This document shows positions 28,097-36,633 of a stretch of 64,000 nucleotides of DNA, one piece after another. The position numbers and the translations under genes were made by a program. The notes beneath the pieces are model-generated. The model was not told where the DNA came from and did no database searches. It was given only the letters and a program-made list of their open reading frames with translations. Numbering within the stretch: the first letter of the stretch is position 1; the number at the start of each line of letters is the position of its first letter. Source of the stretch: Bacteroidales bacterium (GTDB lineage Bacteria > Bacteroidota > Bacteroidia > Bacteroidales > UBA932); contig JAGAKH010000041.1 of the NCBI GenBank assembly GCA_017625725.1, positions 1-64,000 on the forward strand, in the 5' to 3' direction.

Positions 28097-29410
28097 ATGA
28101 AAAAGTTATTTTCCATCGCAACTGTTTTTGCAGTAATCTTTTCTGCAATCTCATGCCAGAAGGAATCAGCTTCTATTTCGGATGAAACTGGTCTTTCTGA
28201 AGTTGCTTTTCTTGTAGATCTTCCAGTTGAAGCTGCTACAAAGGCCATTGCTGACGGTACCACCGCAACAGAGCTCTATTATGCAGTATTCAATGAGAAC
28301 GGATCCAAGTATCTTCAGAGTCTCGCAATGACTCAGCCTGTTGCCATTGTAGGCAAGACAGCTGAGGTCAAGCTGAAGCTCGTGAGAAACTACACTTATC
28401 AGATCGTATTCTGGGCCCAGTCTCCTGATGCTCCGTATACATTTGATCCTGCGACAGCTACCCTTAAGGTAGATTATGCTGGCGATGCCAATGATGAGGA
28501 CCGTGATGCTTTCTGCAAGCTCCACACTTTCAAGGTTCCTGATCAGGCTACTTTCAATGAGACCGTAGTCCTCACCCGTCCGTTTGCTCAGATCAATTTC
28601 GGTTCGGCTGATTACGCTTCCATCGATGAGCTCGACCTTGATATGGTGTCGACTGTTTATGTTGAAGGTCTTTATGACACCTACAACATCCTTACAGGTG
28701 CTGTGTCCGGTTCTGCAGCAACATCTCTTAAGGCTGTGGCTGTACCTGAACAGTGGAATCCTGCAGAGGATCTTAATGTCAACGGCCAGGACTATGGCTA
28801 TGTTGCCATGGCTTATGTTCTTGCACTTGAGAATGAGTATGATGCAAACGGTGATGTCATCCGTTCACCAAAGGAACTTGCCAACATCAAGGCTACATTC
28901 ACATATGCTGGTTCAGACGTTGTTGTAGAGGTTCCTAACGTTCCTTACCAGAGAAATTTCCGTACAAACATCATCGGAAACTTCTTTACAGACGAAGTTA
29001 CATTCAATATTGTGATTGATGAGCACTTCTATGAACCTCCATATGTGCTGAACAAGATATATGAGACAGTAGATGTTGACGCTACTCAGACTATCGTCAA
29101 TGGAGAAATCAAGTACAATGATCTTAATCTTGTAACCGATGATCCTGCTGCTGAGATCAATGTTTCTGCTGCAGTTCATTTCATCAATTCATCTTTCACC
29201 GCTGGTGACGGTATAATTCTTAATGATAATGCTACTGTCGTTCTTCAGGATTGCAATTTCACCATTCCTGCAGGTAAGAAGGTGGTAGTCAACAAAACAT
29301 CGGTCACTACTATTCAGGTTATGTATCATAATGTGAGAGTAAACGGTGTTCTCGTTACAAAAGATAATTGGAAGAATTATTTTGAGGCTGCCACTGCTTT
29401 TGCTTTTTAA
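28097..29410 (+). CDS. Fimbrillin-like lipoprotein, array member 14
   Basis: The reading frame is open from 28040, but the ATG at 28097 starts a lipoprotein signal peptide (SAISC, Cys20, then QKES), giving 437 residues. The shared domain has LTRPFAQINFGS and NFRTNIIGNFF. The short C-terminal part (~320-437) has beta-helix-like rungs (IKYNDLNLVTDD, VHFINSSF, VVLQDCNF) and ends FEAATAFAF. It is closest to member 13 in the shared domain (VFWAQSPD, NDEDRDAF). The gap to member 13 has no array hairpin. Confidence 0.87.
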   Translation: MKKLFSIATVFAVIFSAISCQKESASISDETGLSEVAFLVDLPVEAATKAIADGTTATELYYAVFNENGSKYLQSLAMTQPVAIVGKTAEVKLKLVRNYTYQIVFWAQSPDAPYTFDPATATLKVDYAGDANDEDRDAFCKLHTFKVPDQATFNETVVLTRPFAQINFGSADYASIDELDLDMVSTVYVEGLYDTYNILTGAVSGSAATSLKAVAVPEQWNPAEDLNVNGQDYGYVAMAYVLALENEYDANGDVIRSPKELANIKATFTYAGSDVVVEVPNVPYQRNFRTNIIGNFFTDEVTFNIVIDEHFYEPPYVLNKIYETVDVDATQTIVNGEIKYNDLNLVTDDPAAEINVSAAVHFINSSFTAGDGIILNDNATVVLQDCNFTIPAGKKVVVNKTSVTTIQVMYHNVRVNGVLVTKDNWKNYFEAATAFAF

Positions 29411-29443
29411 TTTTCAACTAAATAACCATAATAACAAACAATC

Positions 29444-32400
29444 ATGAAAAAAATCTTTTGCTACGCTGCAGCACTTGCTACAATGCTATTTGCTGCATCA
29501 TGCCAGAAAGAGACCCTTTTTGGTGGACAGGATGGTGATGAGGTTACTGCAACCCTTACCATTCAGGCTCCTGAACAGCTTGTAACCAAAGCTGTCGGTG
29601 ATGGTCAGACAGCAGACAATCTTGTCTTTGCTGTGTTTGATGAAGAAGGCTATGAACTTGGTAATCTTCGTCAGGGTGACTGGAGAAAGAATCAGGCTGA
29701 ACTTGTTTTCGACAATTCAGCAAAGCCACAGTTGACTCTCACAACTACTCTTGCTCGAGGCAAGGAGTATACCTTCGTATGCTGGGCTCAGAACAAGGAG
29801 GCTGATTGCTATGACTTCACAAACATGAAGGTGATAGGAATCAATTATAATAACAACTATGTTGCCCAGGATGAGAAACGTGATGCTTTCTTCGCTGCCG
29901 TTCAGTCAGGTAAGGTGACTGCAAACTTCAGCCAGACAATCGAGCTTTACCGTCCTTTCGCTCAGGTGAATGTCGGTACTGCTGACATCCAGGCTGCTTT
30001 TGATGCAGGTGTTGATGTTACAAAGCTTCGTTCAACCATGACTCTTACCAATGCCGCAACTGAGCTTCATACTTTTGTCGGAGCTAAGGCAGAGGATAAT
30101 GATGGTGACGGAAAGGTCAGGGGTGCAGAAACAGTTACTTTCGAGGTTGCTCCTGCAATTTCCAAGTCAAACTGGGATGGAACAAATGCTGCTGCAGACC
30201 ACGAGTGGCTTACAATCAATCATAAGGATTACAAGAATAAGACTTATGGCTGGCTTGCAATGAACTACATTCTTGTCAACGATGGTGATGAGAAAGGTGA
30301 AGGTTCCGTTGATGGAACAGAGCAGGCACTTTCCAATGTAAGTTTCACAATATATGAGGAATCTCTCGAGCTCTGCTCATATGATGTTCCTAACGTTCCT
30401 GTACAGAGAAACTACCGTTCACACATCCTTGGTGACGGCCTTCTTACAGCTGACGGAACAATCACTGTTATCATTGAGCCAGCATTCCTTGAGCCAGACT
30501 ATGTTGTTAATGTATGGGATGGTATTTCAACCAGCAAGCCTGCTAAGGATGCTGAGGGTAACTACCTTGTTACAAAGCCTGAGGAGCTTGCTTGGTTCCA
30601 GAAGAATACTCCTGATGCTAACATCAGACTCGTAAATGACATCGACCTCGCTGGTCAGGTTTGGACTCCTATCTCTTACTTCAACGGTGAGAAGGTGCTT
30701 ACATTCGAAGGTCTTCCTGTTACTAAGGCAGGTGAGACTTACCCTACTATCTACGGCCTTAACATCAATCAGACTTCTGGTAAGGCAGCAGGTCTGTTCG
30801 GTGGAGTTACATTCAACTTCAAGAACTTCAACATCGACGGTGCTGAGTGTAATTGCGTAAGCAGCTTTGTAGGTGCTGTTGCTGGTCAGGTATATGGTGA
30901 TCTTGAGAACATCAGCGTTAAGAATGTTAACTTCGTTGCAGATCCTTCAAGAAAGGATATCCGCTACGGTGCTATCGTAGGTATGCACAATGCCGGAAAT
31001 GCTACTGACTGTTCTGTTGAGAATGCAGTTGTAAAGGCTTATCACAATGTCGGTGGTATCGCCGGTACTGTAAATGAGAGCAACAAGAACCGTACATACA
31101 GAAACTGCTCTGTAAAGGAATCTACACTCGAGCTCTACTGCACAGAAGGTGCTGGTGCGAAGATGGTAGGTGCACTTACAGGTAATGCAAATGGTGTTAC
31201 TCTTTACTATGAGGACTGCACAGCCGAGGGTAATAATGTGAATGCTCTTGTAGGTGCCGGTACTTCTGTTGACCTTAAGGTTCCGGTTCTTGAAGTTAAG
31301 GAGACTGAGTTTGAAGTGGCTTACGATGCAACAGAAGTTGAAATCGAGATCTCTTCAAATGTTGCTTGGACTGTTGCTGGTGAGGGCGTAAAAGCTGAGC
31401 CTGCTGCAGGTGAAGGTGATGCAAAGGTAGTTCTTACATTTGCTGCTAACGAGGCTTATGAGGCTAAGACTTATGAGGTTACTGTAGCTTCTGAGGCTGA
31501 GGTTGAGGCTGTTACTGTTACAATTGCTCAGGAGGCTGCTCCAGAGCCAGAGCCAGAGTTTGTTACTGCAACTGTTGCTGAGTTCCTCGCAGCTGCTGAG
31601 GATGACACTATGTATCAGCTTACTGGTGTGATCACTAAGGTTACAAACACTTCATTCGGTAACTTCGACATCACTGATGAGACAGGTACTGTATACGTTT
31701 ACGGTCTCTGCAGCCCAGAGGGTGTGCAGAAGTATTGGGCTGAGTCTGGTTCAAAGCTTGGTGACACAATCACTATCCAGACTAAACGTACCTCTTACAA
31801 TGGTTCTCCTCAGGGAAAGGATGCTCTCTTTGTAGAGCTTACTCCTTTCGTGGCGACAGAATCTGAGTGGGGTGTTGTTGGTGATCTCACAAACTGGGCT
31901 GATGGTAGTGATATCAAGATGTATACGACCTGGAAGGCTAAAGATCTTTTTGTAGCTTACAATGTCGAGATCGCTTCAGGTGCATTCAAGGTACGTGCAA
32001 ACAACGAGTGGAACAATGCTAAGAACTATGGTCTCGAGGTAGCTGGTAAGATTTATGCTGATTCATATTATAGCGTATATACCGACGGCGGCAGCAAAAA
32101 TATCACTCCTATGGAATATGGCACATATGACGTATACTTCGACCTCGCTAATAAGCGTGTAGCTCTTGTTACACCTGGCAAGGAGTATGCTGATGCTGAA
32201 AACGGCGGCGACCCTGTAGTCGTTATCGAAGGTCTTAAAGAGCATACGTGGGGACTTATCGGTTCATTCGCAGGCTCTGGCTGGAGTGCTGACGTGAATA
32301 TGGAAGTTGTAGGAGACTGGGCTGTTGCCAAGAATGTTACCCTTGCTAACGGCAATGAGTTCAAGTTCCGTGCTGACGGAGCATGGGCCCTCAGCTATGG

Positions 32401-32929
32401 TTCAGCTTGTGATGTAAACGTAGGTGAGACTTACACTACATATAATAATGGCGGTAACATGAAGTTCGTCGGCGAGGCTGGTGCATACAACATCTACTTC
32501 TCGCTGATTGATGCTAAGTTCTATATTGAAACTTACATCTCGGCTACAACTGCAGAGGCTACAATGGCAAACTTCGGCTGGGCAAATGCAGCTCTTGTTG
32601 AGACTGTAACTCTTGACGACAATGTTACCCTTACATTTGAGAAGGGTGGTGCATCTACAGCTCCTGCATACTACACTTCAGGTGAGGCTGTACGTCTTTA
32701 TCAGAACGGTGCAATCATGAATGTATCCGCAAGCGGAAGAACTATTACTTCAATCGAGATCACTTTCGCAAACAACATGTACTATCTTGCTGCTGACTCA
32801 GGCGAGTTTACAGAGGAGGCTGCAGCCCGTACATGGACCGGTAGTGCTGAAACTGTCAAGTTCACTTGTACAGGAACTGACAAGAACCATCGTGCTTATA
32901 TCCAGTCCATCAAGGTTACTTACGAATAA
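29444..32929 (+). CDS. Fimbrillin-like lipoprotein, array member 15 (composite, with BACON and SusE/F-like domains)
   Basis: Last and longest array member (1161 residues). The signal peptide ends FAASC (Cys20), followed by QKET. The shared domain has LYRPFAQVNVGT and an altered second mark, NYRSHILGDGL. Next come: a GLUG-like block ~350-605 (VNDIDLAGQVWTPI, AGLFGGVTFNFKNF, GAIVGM); a BACON-type Ig fold ~610-695 (VEIEISSNVAWTV, VTVASEAEVEAVTVTIAQ); an OB-fold-like domain ~705-795 (YQLTGVITKV, TDETGTVYVYGL); two SusE/SusF-like starch-binding-type repeats near ~806 and ~932 (WGVVGDLTNW and WGLIGSFAGSGW); and a C-terminal beta domain from ~1032. This chain suggests contact with glycans, which is inference. 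Hairpin h follows. Confidence 0.88.
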   Translation: MKKIFCYAAALATMLFAASCQKETLFGGQDGDEVTATLTIQAPEQLVTKAVGDGQTADNLVFAVFDEEGYELGNLRQGDWRKNQAELVFDNSAKPQLTLTTTLARGKEYTFVCWAQNKEADCYDFTNMKVIGINYNNNYVAQDEKRDAFFAAVQSGKVTANFSQTIELYRPFAQVNVGTADIQAAFDAGVDVTKLRSTMTLTNAATELHTFVGAKAEDNDGDGKVRGAETVTFEVAPAISKSNWDGTNAAADHEWLTINHKDYKNKTYGWLAMNYILVNDGDEKGEGSVDGTEQALSNVSFTIYEESLELCSYDVPNVPVQRNYRSHILGDGLLTADGTITVIIEPAFLEPDYVVNVWDGISTSKPAKDAEGNYLVTKPEELAWFQKNTPDANIRLVNDIDLAGQVWTPISYFNGEKVLTFEGLPVTKAGETYPTIYGLNINQTSGKAAGLFGGVTFNFKNFNIDGAECNCVSSFVGAVAGQVYGDLENISVKNVNFVADPSRKDIRYGAIVGMHNAGNATDCSVENAVVKAYHNVGGIAGTVNESNKNRTYRNCSVKESTLELYCTEGAGAKMVGALTGNANGVTLYYEDCTAEGNNVNALVGAGTSVDLKVPVLEVKETEFEVAYDATEVEIEISSNVAWTVAGEGVKAEPAAGEGDAKVVLTFAANEAYEAKTYEVTVASEAEVEAVTVTIAQEAAPEPEPEFVTATVAEFLAAAEDDTMYQLTGVITKVTNTSFGNFDITDETGTVYVYGLCSPEGVQKYWAESGSKLGDTITIQTKRTSYNGSPQGKDALFVELTPFVATESEWGVVGDLTNWADGSDIKMYTTWKAKDLFVAYNVEIASGAFKVRANNEWNNAKNYGLEVAGKIYADSYYSVYTDGGSKNITPMEYGTYDVYFDLANKRVALVTPGKEYADAENGGDPVVVIEGLKEHTWGLIGSFAGSGWSADVNMEVVGDWAVAKNVTLANGNEFKFRADGAWALSYGSACDVNVGETYTTYNNGGNMKFVGEAGAYNIYFSLIDAKFYIETYISATTAEATMANFGWANAALVETVTLDDNVTLTFEKGGASTAPAYYTSGEAVRLYQNGAIMNVSASGRTITSIEITFANNMYYLAADSGEFTEEAAARTWTGSAETVKFTCTGTDKNHRAYIQSIKVTYE

Positions 32930-32939
32930 TATTTTCCGA

Positions 32940-32965
32940 CCTCAGGTGCTTGACCGCACCTGGGG
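32940..32965. repeat. Array hairpin h (loop TTGACC, fully paired stem)
   Basis: CCTCAGGTGC/GCACCTGGGG with loop TTGACC (32950-32955), followed by TTGCC. The inner stem GGTGC/GCACC differs from the other copies on both arms, and the stem has no mismatch apart from a G-T wobble. It closes the array 10 bp after the stop of member 15. Confidence 0.75.
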
Positions 32966-33046
32966 TTGCCATCATGTAAGACCGCAGAATGGTCTTATTT
33001 ACCTGTTCAGGTGATGTCTGCTGTAGGAAATTGATGTGTGCAGGAA

Positions 33047-33658
33047 TCAGAACAGACCGTATAGCTGTGCGTCGATCTTATCCGTGATCTGGGCGAAGTC
33101 TTCCGGGCGGTGTTCGTAGTCGAGGTCGTCGGCTTCTATGATAAGGACCTTGCCCTTATATTCAGCAATCCACTCTTCATACCTATCGTTCAGATTGCTT
33201 AGGTATTCGATGCTGATTCCTTTTTCGTAGTCTCTGCCTCTTTTCTGGATCTGTGATACGAGCGTAGGTACAGAAGATCTCAGATAGATCAGAAGGTCAG
33301 GTTCGTTGACCATTGACATCATAAGGTTGAACAGCTGCATATAGGTGTCAAAGTCGCGGTCTGACAGGTTTCCCATTGCTTTGTTGTTGGCGACGAAAAT
33401 GTGTACACCTTCCAGAATGGTCCTGTCCTGAATGATTACGTCGTCGGATTTTGCAATTTCAAGCAGGTCCTGGAATCTCTGGGCCAGAAAATATGTTTCA
33501 AGATTGTAAGACCAGCGTTCTATGTCCTTGTAGTAGTCTTCCAGATATGGGTTGTATGTGACAGCTTCATATTTGGGCGTCCAGCCATAGTGTTCTGCAA
33601 GCATTCTTGTGGGGGTGGTCTTTCCGCATCCGATATTTCCGGCGATTCCTATATGCAT
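33047..33658 (-). CDS. Deoxynucleoside kinase family protein
   Basis: Cytosolic P-loop kinase of 203 residues that probably phosphorylates a deoxynucleoside using ATP, as dNK, dGK and dAK do in salvage. The Walker A motif GNIGCGKTT spans residues 7-15. DRTILEGVHIF matches the DR(T/S)xxEDxxxF region that reads the sugar and base, and YLRSSVPTLVSQIQKRGR matches the Arg-rich lid. Length and order fit the family. Residue 16 is Pro (GKTTPT), where Leu is usual. It converges with array member 15 and lies downstream of gdhA, with a terminator between them. Confidence 0.85.
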   Translation of the reverse strand: MHIGIAGNIGCGKTTPTRMLAEHYGWTPKYEAVTYNPYLEDYYKDIERWSYNLETYFLAQRFQDLLEIAKSDDVIIQDRTILEGVHIFVANNKAMGNLSDRDFDTYMQLFNLMMSMVNEPDLLIYLRSSVPTLVSQIQKRGRDYEKGISIEYLSNLNDRYEEWIAEYKGKVLIIEADDLDYEHRPEDFAQITDKIDAQLYGLF

Positions 33659-33683
33659 GGTTGAATTGTCTGATTAGTTAATG

Positions 33684-33711
33684 AAAACAGGCTGCAATGG
33701 TTTGCAGCCTG
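33684..33711 (-). terminator. Intrinsic terminator after gdhA
   Basis: Perfect 10-bp stem CAGGCTGCAA/TTGCAGCCTG with a 4-nt loop. On the minus strand it is followed by TTTTC. It lies about 50 bp past the glutamate dehydrogenase stop and separates it from the deoxynucleoside kinase gene. Confidence 0.8.
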
Positions 33712-33763
33712 CTAATTTAGCGTATTTTTTGTTCAATTACAATGACTCTTCATGGAATTATGG

Positions 33764-35119
33764 TCAGACAAGGCCATGTGCCATCATTGCTTCTGCAACT
33801 TTGATGAATCCAGCAATGTTAGCTCCTTTTACGTAGTTGACATATCCGTCTTCCTCTGTTCCGTATTTCAGGCAGGCTTCGTGAATGTCTGTCATGATTC
33901 TCTTGAGATTCTGGTCCACTTCCTCGCGGGTCCATTTCAACCTGATGGAATTCTGTGTCATTTCGAGACCTGAGGTAGCCACGCCACCGGCATTTGATGC
34001 CTTGCCAGGGGAGTAGAGCAGTCTTGCTTTCTGGAACACTTCTATAGCTTCAGGTGTACAAGGCATGTTGGCACCTTCCGCTACGCAGATACAGCCGTTT
34101 GCTACAAGAGTCTTTGCTTCTTCTTCATTGAGCTCATTCTGTGTGGCACAAGGCATTGCGATGTCACACTTGATCTTCCAAGGGCGTTCGTTAGGGAAAT
34201 ACTGTGCTCCAGAATATTTGTCCGCATATTCTCTGATTCTTCCACGGAATATATTCTTGAGCTCCATGATGTATGCAAGCTTTTCCTCGTCAATTCCGTC
34301 AGGATCGTAAATGAAACCGTTTGAGTCTGACATTGTCATAACCTTTGCACCAAGCTGAAGCGCTTTCTGAGCTGCATACTGGGCTACATTTCCAGAACCG
34401 GAGATCACTACTTCCTTACCTTCGTAGCTATCGCCCTTTGTTGCCAGCATTGCACTGGCGAAGTAGCATGTTCCATAGCCGGTAGCCTCCGGTCTGAGAG
34501 GGCTTCCTCCCCATGTTATCCCTTTACCTGTGAGTACTCCTGTGAATTCGTCGCGAAGCCTTTTATATTGTCCGAACATATAACCGATTTCACGTCCACC
34601 AACTCCGATATCTCCAGCAGGAACGTCTGTATCCGGTCCGATATGTCTCTGCAATTCAGTCATGAAACTCTGGCAGAATCTCATGACTTCGTTATCAGAT
34701 TTACCCTTCGGATTGAAATCTGAACCACCTTTTGCTGCACCCATCGGCAGGGTGGTAAGGCTGTTCTTGAATGTCTGTTCAAATGCAAGGAACTTCATGA
34801 TGCTGAGGTTGACGCTCGGATGGAAACGTATACCTCCCTTGTAAGGTCCTATGGCACTGCTGCACTGAACGCGGTAGCCACGGTTTACCTGCACTTCTCC
34901 TTCATCGTCAAGCCATGGAACGCGGAAGATTATGATTCTTTCAGGTTCTGCTATGCGCTCCATAATCTTGAGATCCATCAGATATGGATGTTCAACAATG
35001 TAAGGAGCTACACTTTCGAGTACCTCCTTAACTGCCTGATGAAATTCCTTTTCACCTGGGTTCTTTGCAGTCAGGTCCGCCATGAACCTGTCTACATAAT
35101 TCTGTGCAAATTGATCCAT
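33764..35119 (-). CDS. gdhA: Glutamate dehydrogenase
   Basis: Hexameric-type glutamate dehydrogenase of 451 residues, interconverting 2-oxoglutarate plus ammonium and glutamate with NAD(P)H. Visible marks are GPYKGGIRFHP (~91-101, substrate Lys94), PMGAAKGGSDF (~125-135, catalytic Lys130), PAGDIGVGGREIG with its conserved Asp, and the nucleotide-binding start VVISGSGNVAQYAAQKA. Length and motif order fit the family fully. Coenzyme preference cannot be settled by eye; biosynthetic NADP-type enzymes of this length are common. With the glutamine synthetase at 48575-50077, the window holds both main ammonium-assimilation enzymes, though not in one operon. Confidence 0.95.
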   Translation of the reverse strand: MDQFAQNYVDRFMADLTAKNPGEKEFHQAVKEVLESVAPYIVEHPYLMDLKIMERIAEPERIIIFRVPWLDDEGEVQVNRGYRVQCSSAIGPYKGGIRFHPSVNLSIMKFLAFEQTFKNSLTTLPMGAAKGGSDFNPKGKSDNEVMRFCQSFMTELQRHIGPDTDVPAGDIGVGGREIGYMFGQYKRLRDEFTGVLTGKGITWGGSPLRPEATGYGTCYFASAMLATKGDSYEGKEVVISGSGNVAQYAAQKALQLGAKVMTMSDSNGFIYDPDGIDEEKLAYIMELKNIFRGRIREYADKYSGAQYFPNERPWKIKCDIAMPCATQNELNEEEAKTLVANGCICVAEGANMPCTPEAIEVFQKARLLYSPGKASNAGGVATSGLEMTQNSIRLKWTREEVDQNLKRIMTDIHEACLKYGTEEDGYVNYVKGANIAGFIKVAEAMMAHGLV

Positions 35120-35155
35120 ATGTGTCTATTTGTTAGGGATTATCGCACAAAATTG

Positions 35156-35163
35156 CAAAATTA
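35156..35163 (-). promoter_or_regulatory. -7 element for gdhA
   Basis: Minus-strand TAATTTTG fits the Bacteroidetes TAnnTTTG consensus, 37 bp before the gdhA ATG. No convincing -33 TTTG at the usual spacing was seen. Confidence 0.4.
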
Positions 35164-35182
35164 TTCTTTAAAATACAATAGC

Positions 35183-36583
35183 TTAGAACAGGAAGCCTGT
35201 ATTGAGGTAGAATGCAAATCCTCCGTCCTGCTTGTTGAAGCATTGTGCTCCTTCGAATGCAACGATGAAGTTCTGGTTCATGATGAAGCGGAGTCCGATA
35301 CCTGCAGATCCGTGGAAACCGTCCTTGTTCTTGAAATCGTTGTTTACGAATTTTGGATACAATGCAAGCTGTTCGATGCTGGCTTTGCCGGTAGCTTTGA
35401 GGTCCATGTCGTAGCCTCTGAATACGTGTGCTCCATCGGTGAATGCACTGAGTGCAAAGGCGATGTTCTGCTTCCAAAGCTTGAAGTCGATGAATCTCCA
35501 GCGCATTTCGATGTTGTAGAATCCGGTGTCGAGTCCCTGTACTCTGTTGAGCATGAGACCTCTGACTGTGCGGTAGCCGCCGAAGCCGTCGTTATCTGCC
35601 TTGATTCCCATGTTGGTGTAGAATGGAAGGTTATACCATGGGACGCTGTCGCCGAATGTGCCTTGATAACCAAGTCGGTAAGCGAAAGTCAGCTTGTCCT
35701 GAATGATAGGGACATACTGTCTGAAGGTAGCACAGTATCTGTAATGCTCGTGAGTTGTTCCGAGCCACTTAGGTGCTGCAATTACATGAGCTTCAGCCCA
35801 TATTCCTTTGGTAGGGTTGTTCTCTATGTTTCTGCTGTCATACATGAGTCCAAGACGGAGTGATGATGTGAGACCTCCGTTGGCCTGGTCTTCAGGAATG
35901 ATGCCCCATGCTTTGTAGAGTCCGAACAGGGAATTGCCGTTCATCACTTCATAGCCTGTAGGTACATAATCCTGAGTCTTTGTCCATGAAAGGTTGTAGC
36001 CGGCCTCCCAGTAGAAGTTCTCCAGTATCTCTCCGGTAAAGTCAACTTTGGCTTTGATCAGGTCACGACCGTGTCTGTAGAATCCTTTTGGAGTACTTCC
36101 TTTCAGACTTTCATCTTTGAATTGATATGTAGGCTTCAGGAAGTCCATGTCATAGACGCTCTGGTAACCGTTGAATCCGTAGAAGTCAAGGGCTGCATCT
36201 TTATAGTAACCGGTGCAGATGGACATTCTTACACCTGGGATGAGAGTCTTGTTGTCGTAGTTTACAATAAGCTTGTAACTGCCTATCTGTGATTCCTTTA
36301 CATATGCGGATGCTTCAAAATACCACTGTGCGTTAGGGTTGGGATAGTTCTTGCCGTCTCCGAAATTGTATAGATTGAGAAGTGCTCCGAACTGGAATCC
36401 TCTGTCGGCATCAAATGCTACAACAGGGAGAGGTCCGAGGTTGATGCCTGTCTTGATGATTTCTCCTTTTTCATTATATGTGACTTTCTTTTCCTTCTTA
36501 TCTGCCTTTCCTACTGCCGTTTCTGCATAGACTGGGGAACAAATGAGGAGAGCCGCGATGGCTGTGATGAATATGTTTCTCAT
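35183..36583 (-). CDS. BamA/TamA-family outer-membrane beta-barrel protein
   Basis: 466 residues with an N-terminal signal peptide (~1-20, ending VYAET) and a large number of alternating aromatic/polar strands (GFQFGALLNLYNFG, WYFEASAYVKESQ, GSAGIGLRFIMNQNFIVAFEG). It ends in a Phe (NTGFLF), as outer-membrane barrels do. GLRFIMNQNFIVAFE plus the C-terminal strand fit the surface-antigen (Omp85) barrel family. POTRA repeats are absent, so this is a barrel-only member. It lies 50 bp after the acyltransferase gene in the same direction. The cargo or function is unknown. Confidence 0.7.
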   Translation of the reverse strand: MRNIFITAIAALLICSPVYAETAVGKADKKEKKVTYNEKGEIIKTGINLGPLPVVAFDADRGFQFGALLNLYNFGDGKNYPNPNAQWYFEASAYVKESQIGSYKLIVNYDNKTLIPGVRMSICTGYYKDAALDFYGFNGYQSVYDMDFLKPTYQFKDESLKGSTPKGFYRHGRDLIKAKVDFTGEILENFYWEAGYNLSWTKTQDYVPTGYEVMNGNSLFGLYKAWGIIPEDQANGGLTSSLRLGLMYDSRNIENNPTKGIWAEAHVIAAPKWLGTTHEHYRYCATFRQYVPIIQDKLTFAYRLGYQGTFGDSVPWYNLPFYTNMGIKADNDGFGGYRTVRGLMLNRVQGLDTGFYNIEMRWRFIDFKLWKQNIAFALSAFTDGAHVFRGYDMDLKATGKASIEQLALYPKFVNNDFKNKDGFHGSAGIGLRFIMNQNFIVAFEGAQCFNKQDGGFAFYLNTGFLF

Positions 36584-36633
36584 AATGCTGAATTTTATGA
36601 TTCGGTCCGCTTATCGTTTCGGACCTTTGGTTA

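Noticed and set aside
11040..32970. Array hairpins as ordinary Rho-independent terminators
   Set aside because: None is followed by a T-tract on the plus strand, and their loops are conserved in sequence, which terminators do not need.
36604..36625. Hairpin GGTCCG/CGGACC between the acyltransferase and barrel genes as a terminator
   Set aside because: Short stem, 10-nt loop and no T-tract on the minus strand.
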